Shown here: piece by piece, positions 1 to 8,235 of the stretch
Position numbering within the stretch: the stretch's first letter is position 1
Layout: every line of letters starts with the position of its first letter
From: CAYXVB01 sp964467785
GTDB lineage: Bacteria; Bdellovibrionota; UBA1018
DNA length: 46,543 nt
Assembly (NCBI GenBank): GCA_964467785.1
Contig: CAYXVB010000004.1
Location: forward strand, 1 to 46,543
Direction of reading: 5' to 3'
Notes under the pieces: model-generated
The model's input: the letters and a program-made list of their open reading frames with translations, nothing else
Database searches by the model: none
Told to the model about the DNA's origin: nothing
Position numbers and translations under genes: made by a program

Positions 1-716
1 CCCACCGCGGCGGCAACATGAACTGCACCCGTGTTGTTGGATATCAGCTGGGGCGCCATCTCGATCAGAGCGGCAAACTCGTCCAACGAAAGACGACCGA
101 CGAGCGAGCGGCCGACTCCTTTCCGGATTCGCTCAGTCATGGGGCCTTCGCGCTCCGTGCCGGTGAAGATCAGCCGGTACTTATGCCGCGAGGCCAGCTC
201 GGACACGACGCGTGAAAACAAATCCTCCGGATAGCGACGCGAAGCGGCCGAAGCGCCCGGATGGATCACCAGCCAGTCACGGTCAGATCCATTGATCCCG
301 AGTTCCATCAAGATCGATCGCACCCGTTGGCGGGCGCCATGAGTGCAGCTGAGGGCCAGGCGTTCGCTGGCGGGAATACAACCGACGTACGCCACGAGGT
401 CCAACTGGCGCCGAACCTCGTGCCGAAGTTTTCGTTCAGGCTCCGGGTCCTGAACCCAGTCCGTGAGAAGTTGATACGGGTTTTCCCGGCAATGCGCTAT
501 GCGCAGCGGGATTCCCGCCAAAAGGCTGAGCAAAGCAGCGGGCAACGGACTCTGGCTGTAGACCGTGAAGATAATCGCCGCGTCGAACTCCCGCGCACGT
601 AGCCGTTCCACCATCTCCAGATCCGCCTCGCCCCCCGGGGTCGTCATCAGGAAATCGCCCATGGCGTCCAAGCGGACGCAAAGTAGGTTGCGAGCTTCGC
701 TCCAGGCGATCAACAT
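1..716 (-). CDS. Glycosyltransferase family 9 (heptosyltransferase-like), C-terminus beyond window, internal block missing
   Basis: This is a GT9 enzyme of the ADP-heptose:LPS heptosyltransferase type, which adds sugars to envelope glycan at the inner membrane. The frame opens with ATG at 716, overlapping the end of the upstream phosphatase gene by seven bases, and stays open to the window edge (238 codons). Family hallmarks are the N-terminal CVRLDAMGDFLMTTP, then VIHPGASAASRRYP near residue 150 and SNNTGAVHVAAAVG at the edge. After TTP (residue 27) the protein jumps to GEADLEMVERLRARE. GT9 proteins normally have roughly 60 more residues of the first Rossmann fold here, covering the aspartate-rich strand and loop. 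The frame is kept across the join. The enzyme is probably inactive if this is real; it could also be an assembly deletion. The family call is firm and the substrate unknown. Confidence 0.8.
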   Translation of the reverse strand, partial: MLIAWSEARNLLCVRLDAMGDFLMTTPGGEADLEMVERLRAREFDAAIIFTVYSQSPLPAALLSLLAGIPLRIAHCRENPYQLLTDWVQDPEPERKLRHEVRRQLDLVAYVGCIPASERLALSCTHGARQRVRSILMELGINGSDRDWLVIHPGASAASRRYPEDLFSRVVSELASRHKYRLIFTGTEREGPMTERIRKGVGRSLVGRLSLDEFAALIEMAPQLISNNTGAVHVAAAV

Positions 717-1318
717 AAGCGCGCCGCTCCGGCATTCAGCAATGGCGGGCGACGCTCCCGCCGATCCTTGATGATGAGCTGCGCGGCCTGCTCGAGCGAG
801 TAAACGACCCAATCTGGACGCCGGATACTCGTGATTTGCCACTCCGTTTCGCCGCCGGAGTCGAGCAGGATGGAACGGCAGCCGGCCCGATGGCCCGCTT
901 CGACATCATGGAGGATGTCACCCAGCATCCAGGATCTCGAGCAATCGACACCGTGTTCAAGCACCGCGCGATCCAAGAGTCCCGGGCGCGGTTTGCGACA
1001 AAGGCAATCCACCGCAAGTTCCGGCACGACGCCACAGGGATCGTGCGGACACCAGTAAAATCCCGACAGCTCCGCCCCCGAGCGTCGGAGCGATTTTTTC
1101 AGTTCCGCTTCGCATTCGCGCAGCGCCTCGATCGAGCTTCGTCCGTGCGCGATCGCGGGCTGATTGGTCACGACGAAAAGCCGGAACCCCTCGGCATTGA
1201 GCGCGGCCAGAGCGTCCCCCGCGCCCGGCATGAGCTGAAAGCGGCGAGGATCCATGCTCTCCGGATCGTTCTCCACCAAAGTCCCGTCCTTATCGATAAA
1301 CACCGCGCTTATGGCCAC
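710..1318 (-). CDS. HAD-IIIA phosphatase, GmhB-like (D,D-heptose 1,7-bisphosphate phosphatase type)
   Basis: This 202-residue HAD-superfamily phosphatase resembles GmhB, which removes the 7-phosphate of heptose 1,7-bisphosphate on the way to ADP-heptose, and the HisB N-terminal domain. The nucleophile motif is FIDKDGTL near the N-terminus. VVTNQP supplies motif II, and the cysteine/histidine cluster CPHDPC followed by CLCRKP matches the GmhB zinc site. GDILHDVEAG is the metal-binding motif IV. The start overlaps the end of the SDR gene by ten bases and the stop overlaps the start of the GT9 gene, so it is translated within a tightly packed operon. Neighbouring heptosyltransferase-family genes fit a role in heptose supply, but the exact sugar phosphate is inferred. 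Confidence 0.85.
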   Translation of the reverse strand: MAISAVFIDKDGTLVENDPESMDPRRFQLMPGAGDALAALNAEGFRLFVVTNQPAIAHGRSSIEALRECEAELKKSLRRSGAELSGFYWCPHDPCGVVPELAVDCLCRKPRPGLLDRAVLEHGVDCSRSWMLGDILHDVEAGHRAGCRSILLDSGGETEWQITSIRRPDWVVYSLEQAAQLIIKDRRERRPPLLNAGAARLC

Positions 1319-2034
1319 GAGGTCTCCCGCATCGGCAGGGCCATGATCTCCGGGATCACCGTGCCTTCTGGCGCACCAAGCACATATCGCACGGTTGCCG
1401 CGACATCGCGCGGATCCTGCAAGGTCTCTTGATCGATGTCCGGGAAGCGCTCAAGCAGGAACGGGGTTCTCATTCCTCCGCAGATCAGCGCCGTGACCTT
1501 AATGCCATGGGGTCTCGCTTCGACATGGAGCGCATGACTGAACCCCAGCAGTCCACACTTGCTCGCGTGATAGGCGGAGGCGTTTGCCCAGGCGCGTTTG
1601 GCGGCCGTCGAGACAACATTAACGATCTGCCCGGAACCCCTTTTTTTCATGTGAGGCAAGACCTCGCGCGAAAGCAGGAAAGGCCCCCGAAGATTTGTCC
1701 CAAGGATCAGGTCCCATTCCCGCACCTCAAGCGCCTCGATCGCCACGGTCCGGTCGACCCCAGCGTTATTGACCAAGGCATCAATCCGCCCCGTCTCGTC
1801 GATCATCTCCCGAACTCCGCGTCGCACAATTTCGGCGTCCGTCACATCCAACTCGAGCGCACTCGCCTTGCCGCCTTCGGCAGCGATGCGTTTGGCCACG
1901 TCAGCGGCAAGTCCCGCCCGCACGTCCGCGACGACTACATGCGCTCCTGCGTCGGCAATCGTAAACGAGATCGCCTCGCCCAGACCCCGCCCTCCGCCGG
2001 TCACGAGCACCACTTTATCCTTCAAGCTCTGCAT
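1309..2034 (-). CDS. Short-chain dehydrogenase/reductase
   Basis: This is a 241-residue classical SDR, an NAD(P)-dependent oxidoreductase. The cofactor-binding glycine motif TGGGRGLGEA lies at about residues 12-21, VVVADVR closes the second strand, and NNAG is present near residue 90. The catalytic Ser, Tyr and Lys appear in NVVSTAAKR and YHASK. The closest textbook relatives are FabG-like reductases, but in an envelope-glycan operon a nucleotide-sugar or lipid-linked intermediate is an equally good substrate. The gene starts 13 bases inside the end of the decayed glycosyltransferase frame and overlaps the next gene. Nothing in the frame looks damaged, unlike its neighbours on both sides. Confidence 0.88.
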   Translation of the reverse strand: MQSLKDKVVLVTGGGRGLGEAISFTIADAGAHVVVADVRAGLAADVAKRIAAEGGKASALELDVTDAEIVRRGVREMIDETGRIDALVNNAGVDRTVAIEALEVREWDLILGTNLRGPFLLSREVLPHMKKRGSGQIVNVVSTAAKRAWANASAYHASKCGLLGFSHALHVEARPHGIKVTALICGGMRTPFLLERFPDIDQETLQDPRDVAATVRYVLGAPEGTVIPEIMALPMRETSWP

Positions 2035-2400
2035 TGACTGTCCTCATTTCGGATGTTCACGGCAACCGCCTCCGACGCGGCGGAGCGGGTCGTATTCAAA
2101 ACTTGCCTGTAGGCGTCCTCGACACTGAGTGCCACCTGACGCCAGGAAAAGCCCTCGTGCACAAGACGGACCGACTCACGGCGGCAGCGCTCCCTTGATG
2201 GAGGCGACGTCCCCGTCCCAACGCATGGAACGCCATCACGAAGGGCAGTCCCTTCGGGTAAAGATATCTACTTCGTTACCGTGCCTGACGAGGTGTCGAG
2301 CGAGCTGGGCGACATAGACGTTTTGGCCACCGCTGTCCACTCCCCCCGGCAATCCGAGCGGCGAGGCGTGATCACTGATCATCGCGATGCGAAGGCTCAT
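2022..2400 (-). pseudogene. Remnant of a GT4-type glycosyltransferase with two large internal deletions
   Basis: Three blocks of one GT4 glycosyltransferase survive in order but in different frames. Block 1 begins with ATG at 2400 (ATGA overlap with the upstream gene stop) and reads the N-terminus with PGGVDSGGQNVYVAQLARHL and DIFTRRD, then meets TGA at 2238-2236. Block 2, in another frame around 2180-2237, reads LPFVMAFHALGRGRRLHQG, which in this family lies well over 100 residues into the protein. Block 3, in the third frame from about 2190 down to a TGA at 2022, reads RRESVRLVHEGFSWRQVAL, a typical C-terminal helix. Full-length relatives are about 400 residues, so most of the gene, including the nucleotide-sugar site, is missing. 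Whether this is genuine decay or an assembly collapse cannot be decided here. Confidence 0.75.
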
Positions 2401-3353
2401 GCGCACACCTGCCTGAACGCACCGGTCCAGTCCCGAGCAAAGCGCGCGATCGAAAAACGCTCGCGGGCGGTCCGGCGCGCGGCTTCGCCCATTCTCCGTG
2501 CCTCGGCCGGATCACGGATGAGCTCCCGCATCCCGTCGACGAGCTTTTCGGGCCGCGTGGACAAAATCCCCGACTCGCCGTCCCGGATCACGGTCACGAG
2601 CTCTGTCGTGGCCAAGCCCACCACAGGCAAACCTGTCATCATCGCCTCGCAAATCGATAGCCCCAGGCTCGTGTATCGGATCGGATTGAAGAAGAACCGG
2701 TAACGCGCCATAAATGCCGGGAGCGCGCCGTGGGGGATTTCTCCGATTCCACCCGCTTCGTTCCACCCCATCCCGACAAGATCCAACGGCACCCGATCAC
2801 GGCACGCGTCAAAGACATCGGCCCCGAGCCTCCGTCCGCGGCGCTTGAGATGGTTGATCACGGTGACGCCTCTGGCCAGTTCCCCCGTCCAGGCAAGATC
2901 CACCGGCGGCTCAGGCACTCCATGCTCGATCACGATCGACGGCGTGCGGCGGCTGTCCCACATCAATTGATTGAAAGGAGTGACATGAGCCAGGAGCACC
3001 CCGGGATCGTCCACTGGATGCGGGGTGTCCGTCGGATGCTCACGCGGCGGATCGTGCTCGAGATAGATCTTCGGGAGCTGGCGCTGATCCACGGAAAGGA
3101 GGTCCCATTGGTCTTCAAGCCAGTTTTTTCGACTCTGATACAGGACCAGATCGAAGTCCAAGTTCTTGACCTGTTCAGCCGGAACTTCGCGTACGTTGAC
3201 CGGCCAAGGATAACCCCGGGTACGACCGTGATAGCCTTCGGTGCTCCGACCCTCACCTGATCGCACGGGCAACCAGATCTCATGTCCCGTTAAGGCGAGA
3301 TAGTAGAGATAGCTTCCGTGCACATGCCAGGTCAGCACCCGATATCGACGCAT
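2397..3353 (-). CDS. Glycosyltransferase, GT4-like
   Basis: This is a 318-residue retaining-type glycosyltransferase with GT-B architecture. The C-terminal half carries the donor-sugar site: FNPIRYTSLGLSICEAMMTG followed by LPVVGLATTE, with the conserved glutamate of the E-x7-E region, and then a RDGESG turn. The N-terminal half begins with the start MRRYRVLTWHVHGSYLYYL, and YLEHDPPREHPTD lies near residue 105. The ATG at 3353 is preceded by AGGGGG nine bases upstream. The stop overlaps the start of the decayed GT4 gene by four bases (ATGA). It is complete, and sits between a heptosyltransferase and the remnant, so it probably builds the same glycan. Acceptor and donor are unknown. Confidence 0.85.
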   Translation of the reverse strand: MRRYRVLTWHVHGSYLYYLALTGHEIWLPVRSGEGRSTEGYHGRTRGYPWPVNVREVPAEQVKNLDFDLVLYQSRKNWLEDQWDLLSVDQRQLPKIYLEHDPPREHPTDTPHPVDDPGVLLAHVTPFNQLMWDSRRTPSIVIEHGVPEPPVDLAWTGELARGVTVINHLKRRGRRLGADVFDACRDRVPLDLVGMGWNEAGGIGEIPHGALPAFMARYRFFFNPIRYTSLGLSICEAMMTGLPVVGLATTELVTVIRDGESGILSTRPEKLVDGMRELIRDPAEARRMGEAARRTARERFSIARFARDWTGAFRQVCA

Positions 3354-3398
3354 GATCCGACGCCCCCTGAAATTGAAGTCGCATGCGACGGCGCCGCT

Positions 3399-4430
3399 TC
3401 AGGCCACCGCGGAAAGCCGTGGCCGATCCCGATGCTGGGAAGTCTCCAGCAGAAGCGCGTCCACGCTCTCAAGCACGTCCTGCCACCGCACGCCCCCGAT
3501 GCGGCTCAGGACCCGATGCAGCCGCAGATCCGCCGGAGGCCAGCACTCCTTTTCCGAAGCGTGCAACACGACAACGCTTGGAGTCTTGAGCGCCGCCGCG
3601 AGATGGGAGACGCCGGTGTCGTTGCAGATCAACATTCGAGACCCTTGAAGGAGCGCCGCAAGCGAGCCGAGACTGGTGCGTCCGGTCAGATCCACGCAAT
3701 CGGCGCGGGTTTCGCGCCTCAGTTTTTCGGCAAGCGGACGCTCGGAGATCGAGCCCGATATCGCCACCCGGATTCCCCGGTCCGCGAGCTCATCCGCCAC
3801 TCGAGCAAAGCGCTCGACGGGCCAGCGACGCGCGGCCAATCGCGCGCCTGGATGGACACAAACGTACGGCGCGCCTTCGAGCCGCGCCATTTCTGAGAGC
3901 TCCGCCAACTGCAGTCGGTCTTCAAGCGCCGTTTCGAACTCCAACGATTCGTCGAGGTGGGTCGCGCCCAGCGCGCTAGCCAACCGGAGCAGCTTCCAAG
4001 TTTCTGGTTCCTTCGTAGGATAAGGGATGAACGCTCCGGTCGGCCGGTATTGGCCTGGGTCGAAAAATCCAGCGCATTCGCGCGCCCCAAAGAGCTGCAC
4101 GAGCGGATTGGTGATCACGCCGTTGCCATGGGCCTGGATCGCGATGTCCGCGTTGAGCGCGCGCACGCGCTGCAGGAAATCAGGAAAATGCCCAAGTGCG
4201 GCGGGGCTCCGCTCGGGCAGGCCCGGATAACCGGGAAACTCGATGAAATCGTCGACATACCGCGCATACCGCCGCTGAAAGTCCTCCGCCCAGGGCAGCC
4301 CCACCAAAGTGATCCGCGCCCGGGGATAGCGATTTCGGATCGCGCGGAAGGCCGGAACCGCGCAGAGCAAATCACCCAGCTGGAGAGCCCGAAAGAGGAT
4401 GATCTTCTTGTAATCGCGTGCGGAGTCCAT
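3399..4430 (-). CDS. Glycosyltransferase family 9 (heptosyltransferase family)
   Basis: This is a full-length GT9 enzyme, probably an ADP-heptose-dependent transferase of LPS core or a related glycan, acting at the cytoplasmic face of the inner membrane. The N-terminus IILFRALQLGDLLCAVPAFR and ARITLVGLPWAEDF show the intact first Rossmann fold. CVHPGARLAARRWPVERFA and LICNDTGVSHLAAALKTP form the donor-binding half. I chose ATG at 4430, which overlaps the upstream ABC gene by 59 bases; ATGs at 4454 (with AAGG five bases upstream) and 4493 are also in frame but would overlap more. In contrast to the first GT9 gene, no block is missing. Confidence 0.85.
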   Translation of the reverse strand: MDSARDYKKIILFRALQLGDLLCAVPAFRAIRNRYPRARITLVGLPWAEDFQRRYARYVDDFIEFPGYPGLPERSPAALGHFPDFLQRVRALNADIAIQAHGNGVITNPLVQLFGARECAGFFDPGQYRPTGAFIPYPTKEPETWKLLRLASALGATHLDESLEFETALEDRLQLAELSEMARLEGAPYVCVHPGARLAARRWPVERFARVADELADRGIRVAISGSISERPLAEKLRRETRADCVDLTGRTSLGSLAALLQGSRMLICNDTGVSHLAAALKTPSVVVLHASEKECWPPADLRLHRVLSRIGGVRWQDVLESVDALLLETSQHRDRPRLSAVA

Positions 4431-6321
4431 TACGAGGGCTGACTTCAGCAACATTCGTACCTTGGCTGAAGTGGAGTCCGGCGTAACGCCCACCGGCGGC
4501 GATCAGCTCCGCATGCGTGCCGCGCTCGACGATCCGCCCCTGATCCAGGACCAGGATCAGGTCCGCTCCGCGAATCGTGCTCAGTCGATGCGCCACGATA
4601 AATGTCGTGCGGTTGGCCGTCAGTTTGCCGATGGCGCGTCGAATCTCGTCTTCGGCAGCCGGATCGACCGCGCTCGTCGCCTCGTCGAGCAAAAGGATAC
4701 GGGGATCCGCCACCAGCGCACGCGTAAAACAGATCAGCTGACGCTCGCCGAGCGAAAGCGAAGCGCCCTTCTCTCCGACCCGGGTCTCGTAACCGTGCTG
4801 GAGCGCCTGGATCCGCTCGTGGCAGCCCAACGTCCGTGCGGCCTCGATGATCACCTCATCCGTCGCGTCCGGGCGGACGTAACGGAGATTCTCCATGACC
4901 GTTCCGCTGAAGAGATAATTGTTCTGCAGGACAATGGCGGTCTGGCGCTGGAGCGAGTCCGCCCGAGCATCTCGGATATCACAACCGTCCAGCAGGATCC
5001 GTCCCGAGGTCGCATAGTAAAAACGGGAGAGCAGCGAGATGATCGTGCTTTTTCCGGAGCCGGTATGCCCCACCAGCGCAACCGTGCTTCCGGGCTCGGC
5101 GACAAAGCTCACGTCATCGAGCACCGGGCGTCCAGGCCGGTAGCCAAAGGAGACCGATTCGAACTCGACGCGACCACGTAACGGCGGGAGAGCCCGGGCT
5201 CCCTCGCGCTCGGCCGCATCCGGCTTCTCGTCAAGCAACGCGAAGATCCGCTCCGCCCCGGCCATGGCGAGCAAGAGCTCATTGAGAAACGAGCCAAAGA
5301 CCACAGCCGGTTGCATGAAGCACTCCCAGTACAACGCCACCGCGACCACCTCGCCCGCGTTGAGACTTCCGGAGGCGATCCGGCTTCCGCCGTAGAGCAG
5401 GATGATGGCCTGCCCGGTGAAGCGCACCCACTGGAGCGCGGGTTGAAACACGCCGCTCAGACGGCTCGCCGCGACGTTGTTGACCGTGTTGCGCTCCTGG
5501 AGCCGGGTGTAGTGCTTGAGGTTTCGCTCCTGGCGGTTGAACGCCGTGACCACCTGGACGCCTGCGATATTTTCCGCCTGATTGGAGGAGACGCGCGTCG
5601 AATGGACGCGCACGAACTGCCAGGCCGCACCCACCCGTCGGGCATAGACAAAGCTCAGCACCATCATCACCGGTACGAGCCAAACGACCGCCAAGAAAAG
5701 CCGGATATCGAGATGCGCAATCATCGCGGCCGCCAAAACCAAAGTCACGGCGTTTGCCACCAGGGTGTTGAGGCCCCAGATGACCACGTTGCGAAGGGCG
5801 TCGATATCACCGCTCATCCGGGCGATGATCCGCCCCACGTGGGTGCGGTCAAAATAGGCCATCGGCAGTCTCTGCAGCTGGTCGAACATCCGCTGCCGGA
5901 GCGCTGCGAGCACGCGCTCGCCGGCACGGTTGGCAAGCAGGATCTGCCGCCCGTGCAGCGCCTGGGTGACCGCGATCACGGCGAGCCAGCCAAGCGCCAC
6001 CGCGCTCAGGACCCCGAACGGTAGCCCTTCGCCGCCCGCGCCCCGGTCGCGTCCCAAGAGCGGAGCGGAAAGCAGATCGATGCAATACCCCACCAACCTG
6101 GGCGGAACCAGCTCCAGCAACGCGATCACAAGCCCTGCCATACAGACCCAGGCATAATCCCGTCGGTGCGGCTTGAAGCAGCCCAGCAGACGCAAGGTCA
6201 TCTCAAAAGAAAGCGGCTGCGTCTGGTCATCCACATGAACGTAAGGATTGCTCCCGGGCGCTCGAACTCGCCCGGCCTTGCCTGCGGACCTACCGACCCG
6301 ACGGCGGGATGTCGTCCTCAT
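4372..6321 (-). CDS. ABC exporter half-transporter (MsbA-type), degenerate signature motif
   Basis: This is a 649-residue half-transporter: a six-helix ABC exporter membrane domain followed by a nucleotide-binding domain. The latter has Walker A VGHTGSGKST, Q-loop VLQNNYLFSG, signature LSLGERQ, Walker B LLLDEATSAVD with the catalytic glutamate near residue 547, and the H-loop histidine in IVAHRLS. The signature departs from LSGGQ at two positions. The partner encoded just upstream has a normal signature but Asp instead of Glu after Walker B, the pattern of a heterodimeric exporter. A basic N-terminal extension of about 30 residues precedes the membrane domain. It starts with ATGA overlap. The cargo is likely a lipid-linked glycan made by the downstream transferases, which is inferred from context only. 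Confidence 0.88.
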   Translation of the reverse strand: MRTTSRRRVGRSAGKAGRVRAPGSNPYVHVDDQTQPLSFEMTLRLLGCFKPHRRDYAWVCMAGLVIALLELVPPRLVGYCIDLLSAPLLGRDRGAGGEGLPFGVLSAVALGWLAVIAVTQALHGRQILLANRAGERVLAALRQRMFDQLQRLPMAYFDRTHVGRIIARMSGDIDALRNVVIWGLNTLVANAVTLVLAAAMIAHLDIRLFLAVVWLVPVMMVLSFVYARRVGAAWQFVRVHSTRVSSNQAENIAGVQVVTAFNRQERNLKHYTRLQERNTVNNVAASRLSGVFQPALQWVRFTGQAIILLYGGSRIASGSLNAGEVVAVALYWECFMQPAVVFGSFLNELLLAMAGAERIFALLDEKPDAAEREGARALPPLRGRVEFESVSFGYRPGRPVLDDVSFVAEPGSTVALVGHTGSGKSTIISLLSRFYYATSGRILLDGCDIRDARADSLQRQTAIVLQNNYLFSGTVMENLRYVRPDATDEVIIEAARTLGCHERIQALQHGYETRVGEKGASLSLGERQLICFTRALVADPRILLLDEATSAVDPAAEDEIRRAIGKLTANRTTFIVAHRLSTIRGADLILVLDQGRIVERGTHAELIAAGGRYAGLHFSQGTNVAEVSPRNGLRTRLQEDHPLSGSPAG

Positions 6322-8099
6322 GAGGTCACCTCCTCGAGGGAGAGACCAGCGTGGAGCCGCCAGATGTCCCTCAGTCTACCCTCGCGCGCGAGCAGTTCGG
6401 AGGGTGCCCCCGCCTGCTCGATGCGTCCGTCGTTCATGACCAGCACCTGGTCGGCCAGCCGGAGCGCGCCCAGGCGATGCGCGATGACGATCACCGTGCG
6501 ATCCCGGAAGATCGGCTCGAGCATCTCCAGCACCGAGCGCTCAGTCGTGGCGTCCAGCGCGGCGGTCGCGTCGTCGAGGATGAGAATGCGGGGATCATAG
6601 ACCAAAGCGCGGGCCAGCGCGAGGCGCTGCCGCTGCCCGCCCGAGAGCTGCACTCCACTCTCTCCAAGCCAAGTATCATAGCCCTGCGGAAGCGACTCGA
6701 TGAACTCGTCCGCCTGCGCCGCCCGGGCCGCCGCCTTAAGCATCGCGTCGCTCACATCCATACGGCCGTAACGGATGTTGTTTCGAATCGTTTCCGTGAA
6801 CAAAAACGTCTCTTGGAACACAAAGCCCACCGAATGCCGCAGGTCCTTGAGACGATGCTCGCGCAGGTCGCTTCCGTCCACCCGGATCACGCCATGTTGC
6901 GGATCGTAGAAACGTCCAATTAAACCGGCCAAGGTCGTCTTGCCCGATCCGGTCGGACCCACGATCGCGGTCACTTGTCGCGCCGGGATCTCGATGTCGA
7001 TCCCGTGCAACACAGGATTGCGCGGATCATAGCCGAACGTCACCTGCTCGAAGCGAATCGCGCCCTCCACGACTCGCGAGGCGCGTCCGCCAGGGGATGA
7101 CGCGCCCGAGCGGGCCACCGCATCCGCTGTTTCGGATACTGGCGCATCCAGTACCTCAAACAGCCGTCGCGCGGAGACGACGGCTTTCTGATAAGCCTCG
7201 ATCATCCCGTTGACTAGCTGCAGTTTGCCCAGGATCGCGCCCATCGCCACGCCAAGGATCATGAGATCCCCGACCTGCATCTTCCCGCGCTCGATCAGAG
7301 CGCAGGCCGAAACGAACAGTCCGATATGCGCCAGACCGGCGATGAACTTGAGCGAAGGAGTAAGGACTGCCTGATAGCGGACGATTTCCAGGACTCGGCC
7401 CAGGAGCTTTCCATTGAGCGCGGAAAACTTGCGTCTTTCGCGATCGTTGAGGCCGAAGGCCCGGATCACATGGACGCCGTTGACATTCTCGTTGAGCGTG
7501 CCGATGACCTGGTCGGAAGCTTCCTGCTGGGAACGAAAGAGCGGCTGCACCCTCCGACTGAAGGACCAGACCAGCGCACACCAAAGAGGAATCGGAACGA
7601 TCGCGGCGACCAGAAGCCAGGGCGATCGCGAAAGCAGCAGCCCGAAATAGGCCATCACGGTCAAAATGACGTCCAGGCCACCCAGCACGCTCGTGTTGAG
7701 AAAGGCGCGCACGTTCTGCAGGTCGCTCAAGGCCCGGTTGATCAACGCACCCGAGGTCATCTTGTGATGGAAGGAAAGCCCCGGATTCTGGAGGCGATCG
7801 TAAACCGCACCGCGGATATGAAAGACGGCATGCATGCTGAGCTTCGCATCCCAAACCGCGCGCCCGAAGATGAGCGCACCCAGCGCGATCTGGAGCGCCG
7901 CCATATAGGGAAGCACGGAGGCGGCCGAACCACCGCGCGCCAGCGCGGAGATCGCGGGGCTAAGATAAAATACTCCTAGCACCTCGATGACGATCCGCGC
8001 CGCCACGAAAACGCAAGCGATCGCGGCAGTGCCGCGCACCGGCTTAAGAAATCCAAAAGCCCTTCGAAGAAGCTTAATCCGTTCCGCACGTTCAGACAT
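6318..8099 (-). CDS. ABC exporter half-transporter (MsbA-type), non-canonical Walker B
   Basis: This 593-residue ABC exporter half has a six-helix membrane domain (residues about 15-310) and a nucleotide-binding domain with Walker A GPTGSGKTT, Q-loop VFQETFLFTE, a canonical LSGGQRQ signature and H-loop VIAHRLG. Walker B reads ILILDDATAALD, so the residue that normally polarises the attacking water is Asp (about residue 510), not Glu. Such a site hydrolyses ATP poorly in heterodimeric exporters such as TM287/288. It is the first gene of the operon, with a candidate promoter upstream, and overlaps the second half-transporter gene by four bases, which favours co-assembly of the two halves. Confidence 0.88.
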   Translation of the reverse strand: MSERAERIKLLRRAFGFLKPVRGTAAIACVFVAARIVIEVLGVFYLSPAISALARGGSAASVLPYMAALQIALGALIFGRAVWDAKLSMHAVFHIRGAVYDRLQNPGLSFHHKMTSGALINRALSDLQNVRAFLNTSVLGGLDVILTVMAYFGLLLSRSPWLLVAAIVPIPLWCALVWSFSRRVQPLFRSQQEASDQVIGTLNENVNGVHVIRAFGLNDRERRKFSALNGKLLGRVLEIVRYQAVLTPSLKFIAGLAHIGLFVSACALIERGKMQVGDLMILGVAMGAILGKLQLVNGMIEAYQKAVVSARRLFEVLDAPVSETADAVARSGASSPGGRASRVVEGAIRFEQVTFGYDPRNPVLHGIDIEIPARQVTAIVGPTGSGKTTLAGLIGRFYDPQHGVIRVDGSDLREHRLKDLRHSVGFVFQETFLFTETIRNNIRYGRMDVSDAMLKAAARAAQADEFIESLPQGYDTWLGESGVQLSGGQRQRLALARALVYDPRILILDDATAALDATTERSVLEMLEPIFRDRTVIVIAHRLGALRLADQVLVMNDGRIEQAGAPSELLAREGRLRDIWRLHAGLSLEEVTS

Positions 8100-8167
8100 T
8101 CAACAGAGTCTGTAGAAATGAGTTGCTGAATGCAAGGTCGTGCACGAGCGTCGCGCGGACGACCGCA

Positions 8168-8197
8168 AAATTATTCAATGAATCAGCGCGAAATCAA
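8168..8197 (-). promoter_or_regulatory. Candidate promoter for the ABC/glycosyltransferase operon
   Basis: On the minus strand TTGATT (8197-8192) and TAATTT (8173-8168) are separated by 18 bases, each matching the vegetative consensus at four of six positions. The stretch is AT-rich against a GC-rich background and lies about 70 bases upstream of the exporter start at 8099. No operator-like symmetry stands out. Confidence 0.35.
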
Positions 8198-8235
8198 CGC
8201 AAAATCTGGCATACGGTTTGTAATGCCGGGCGCCC

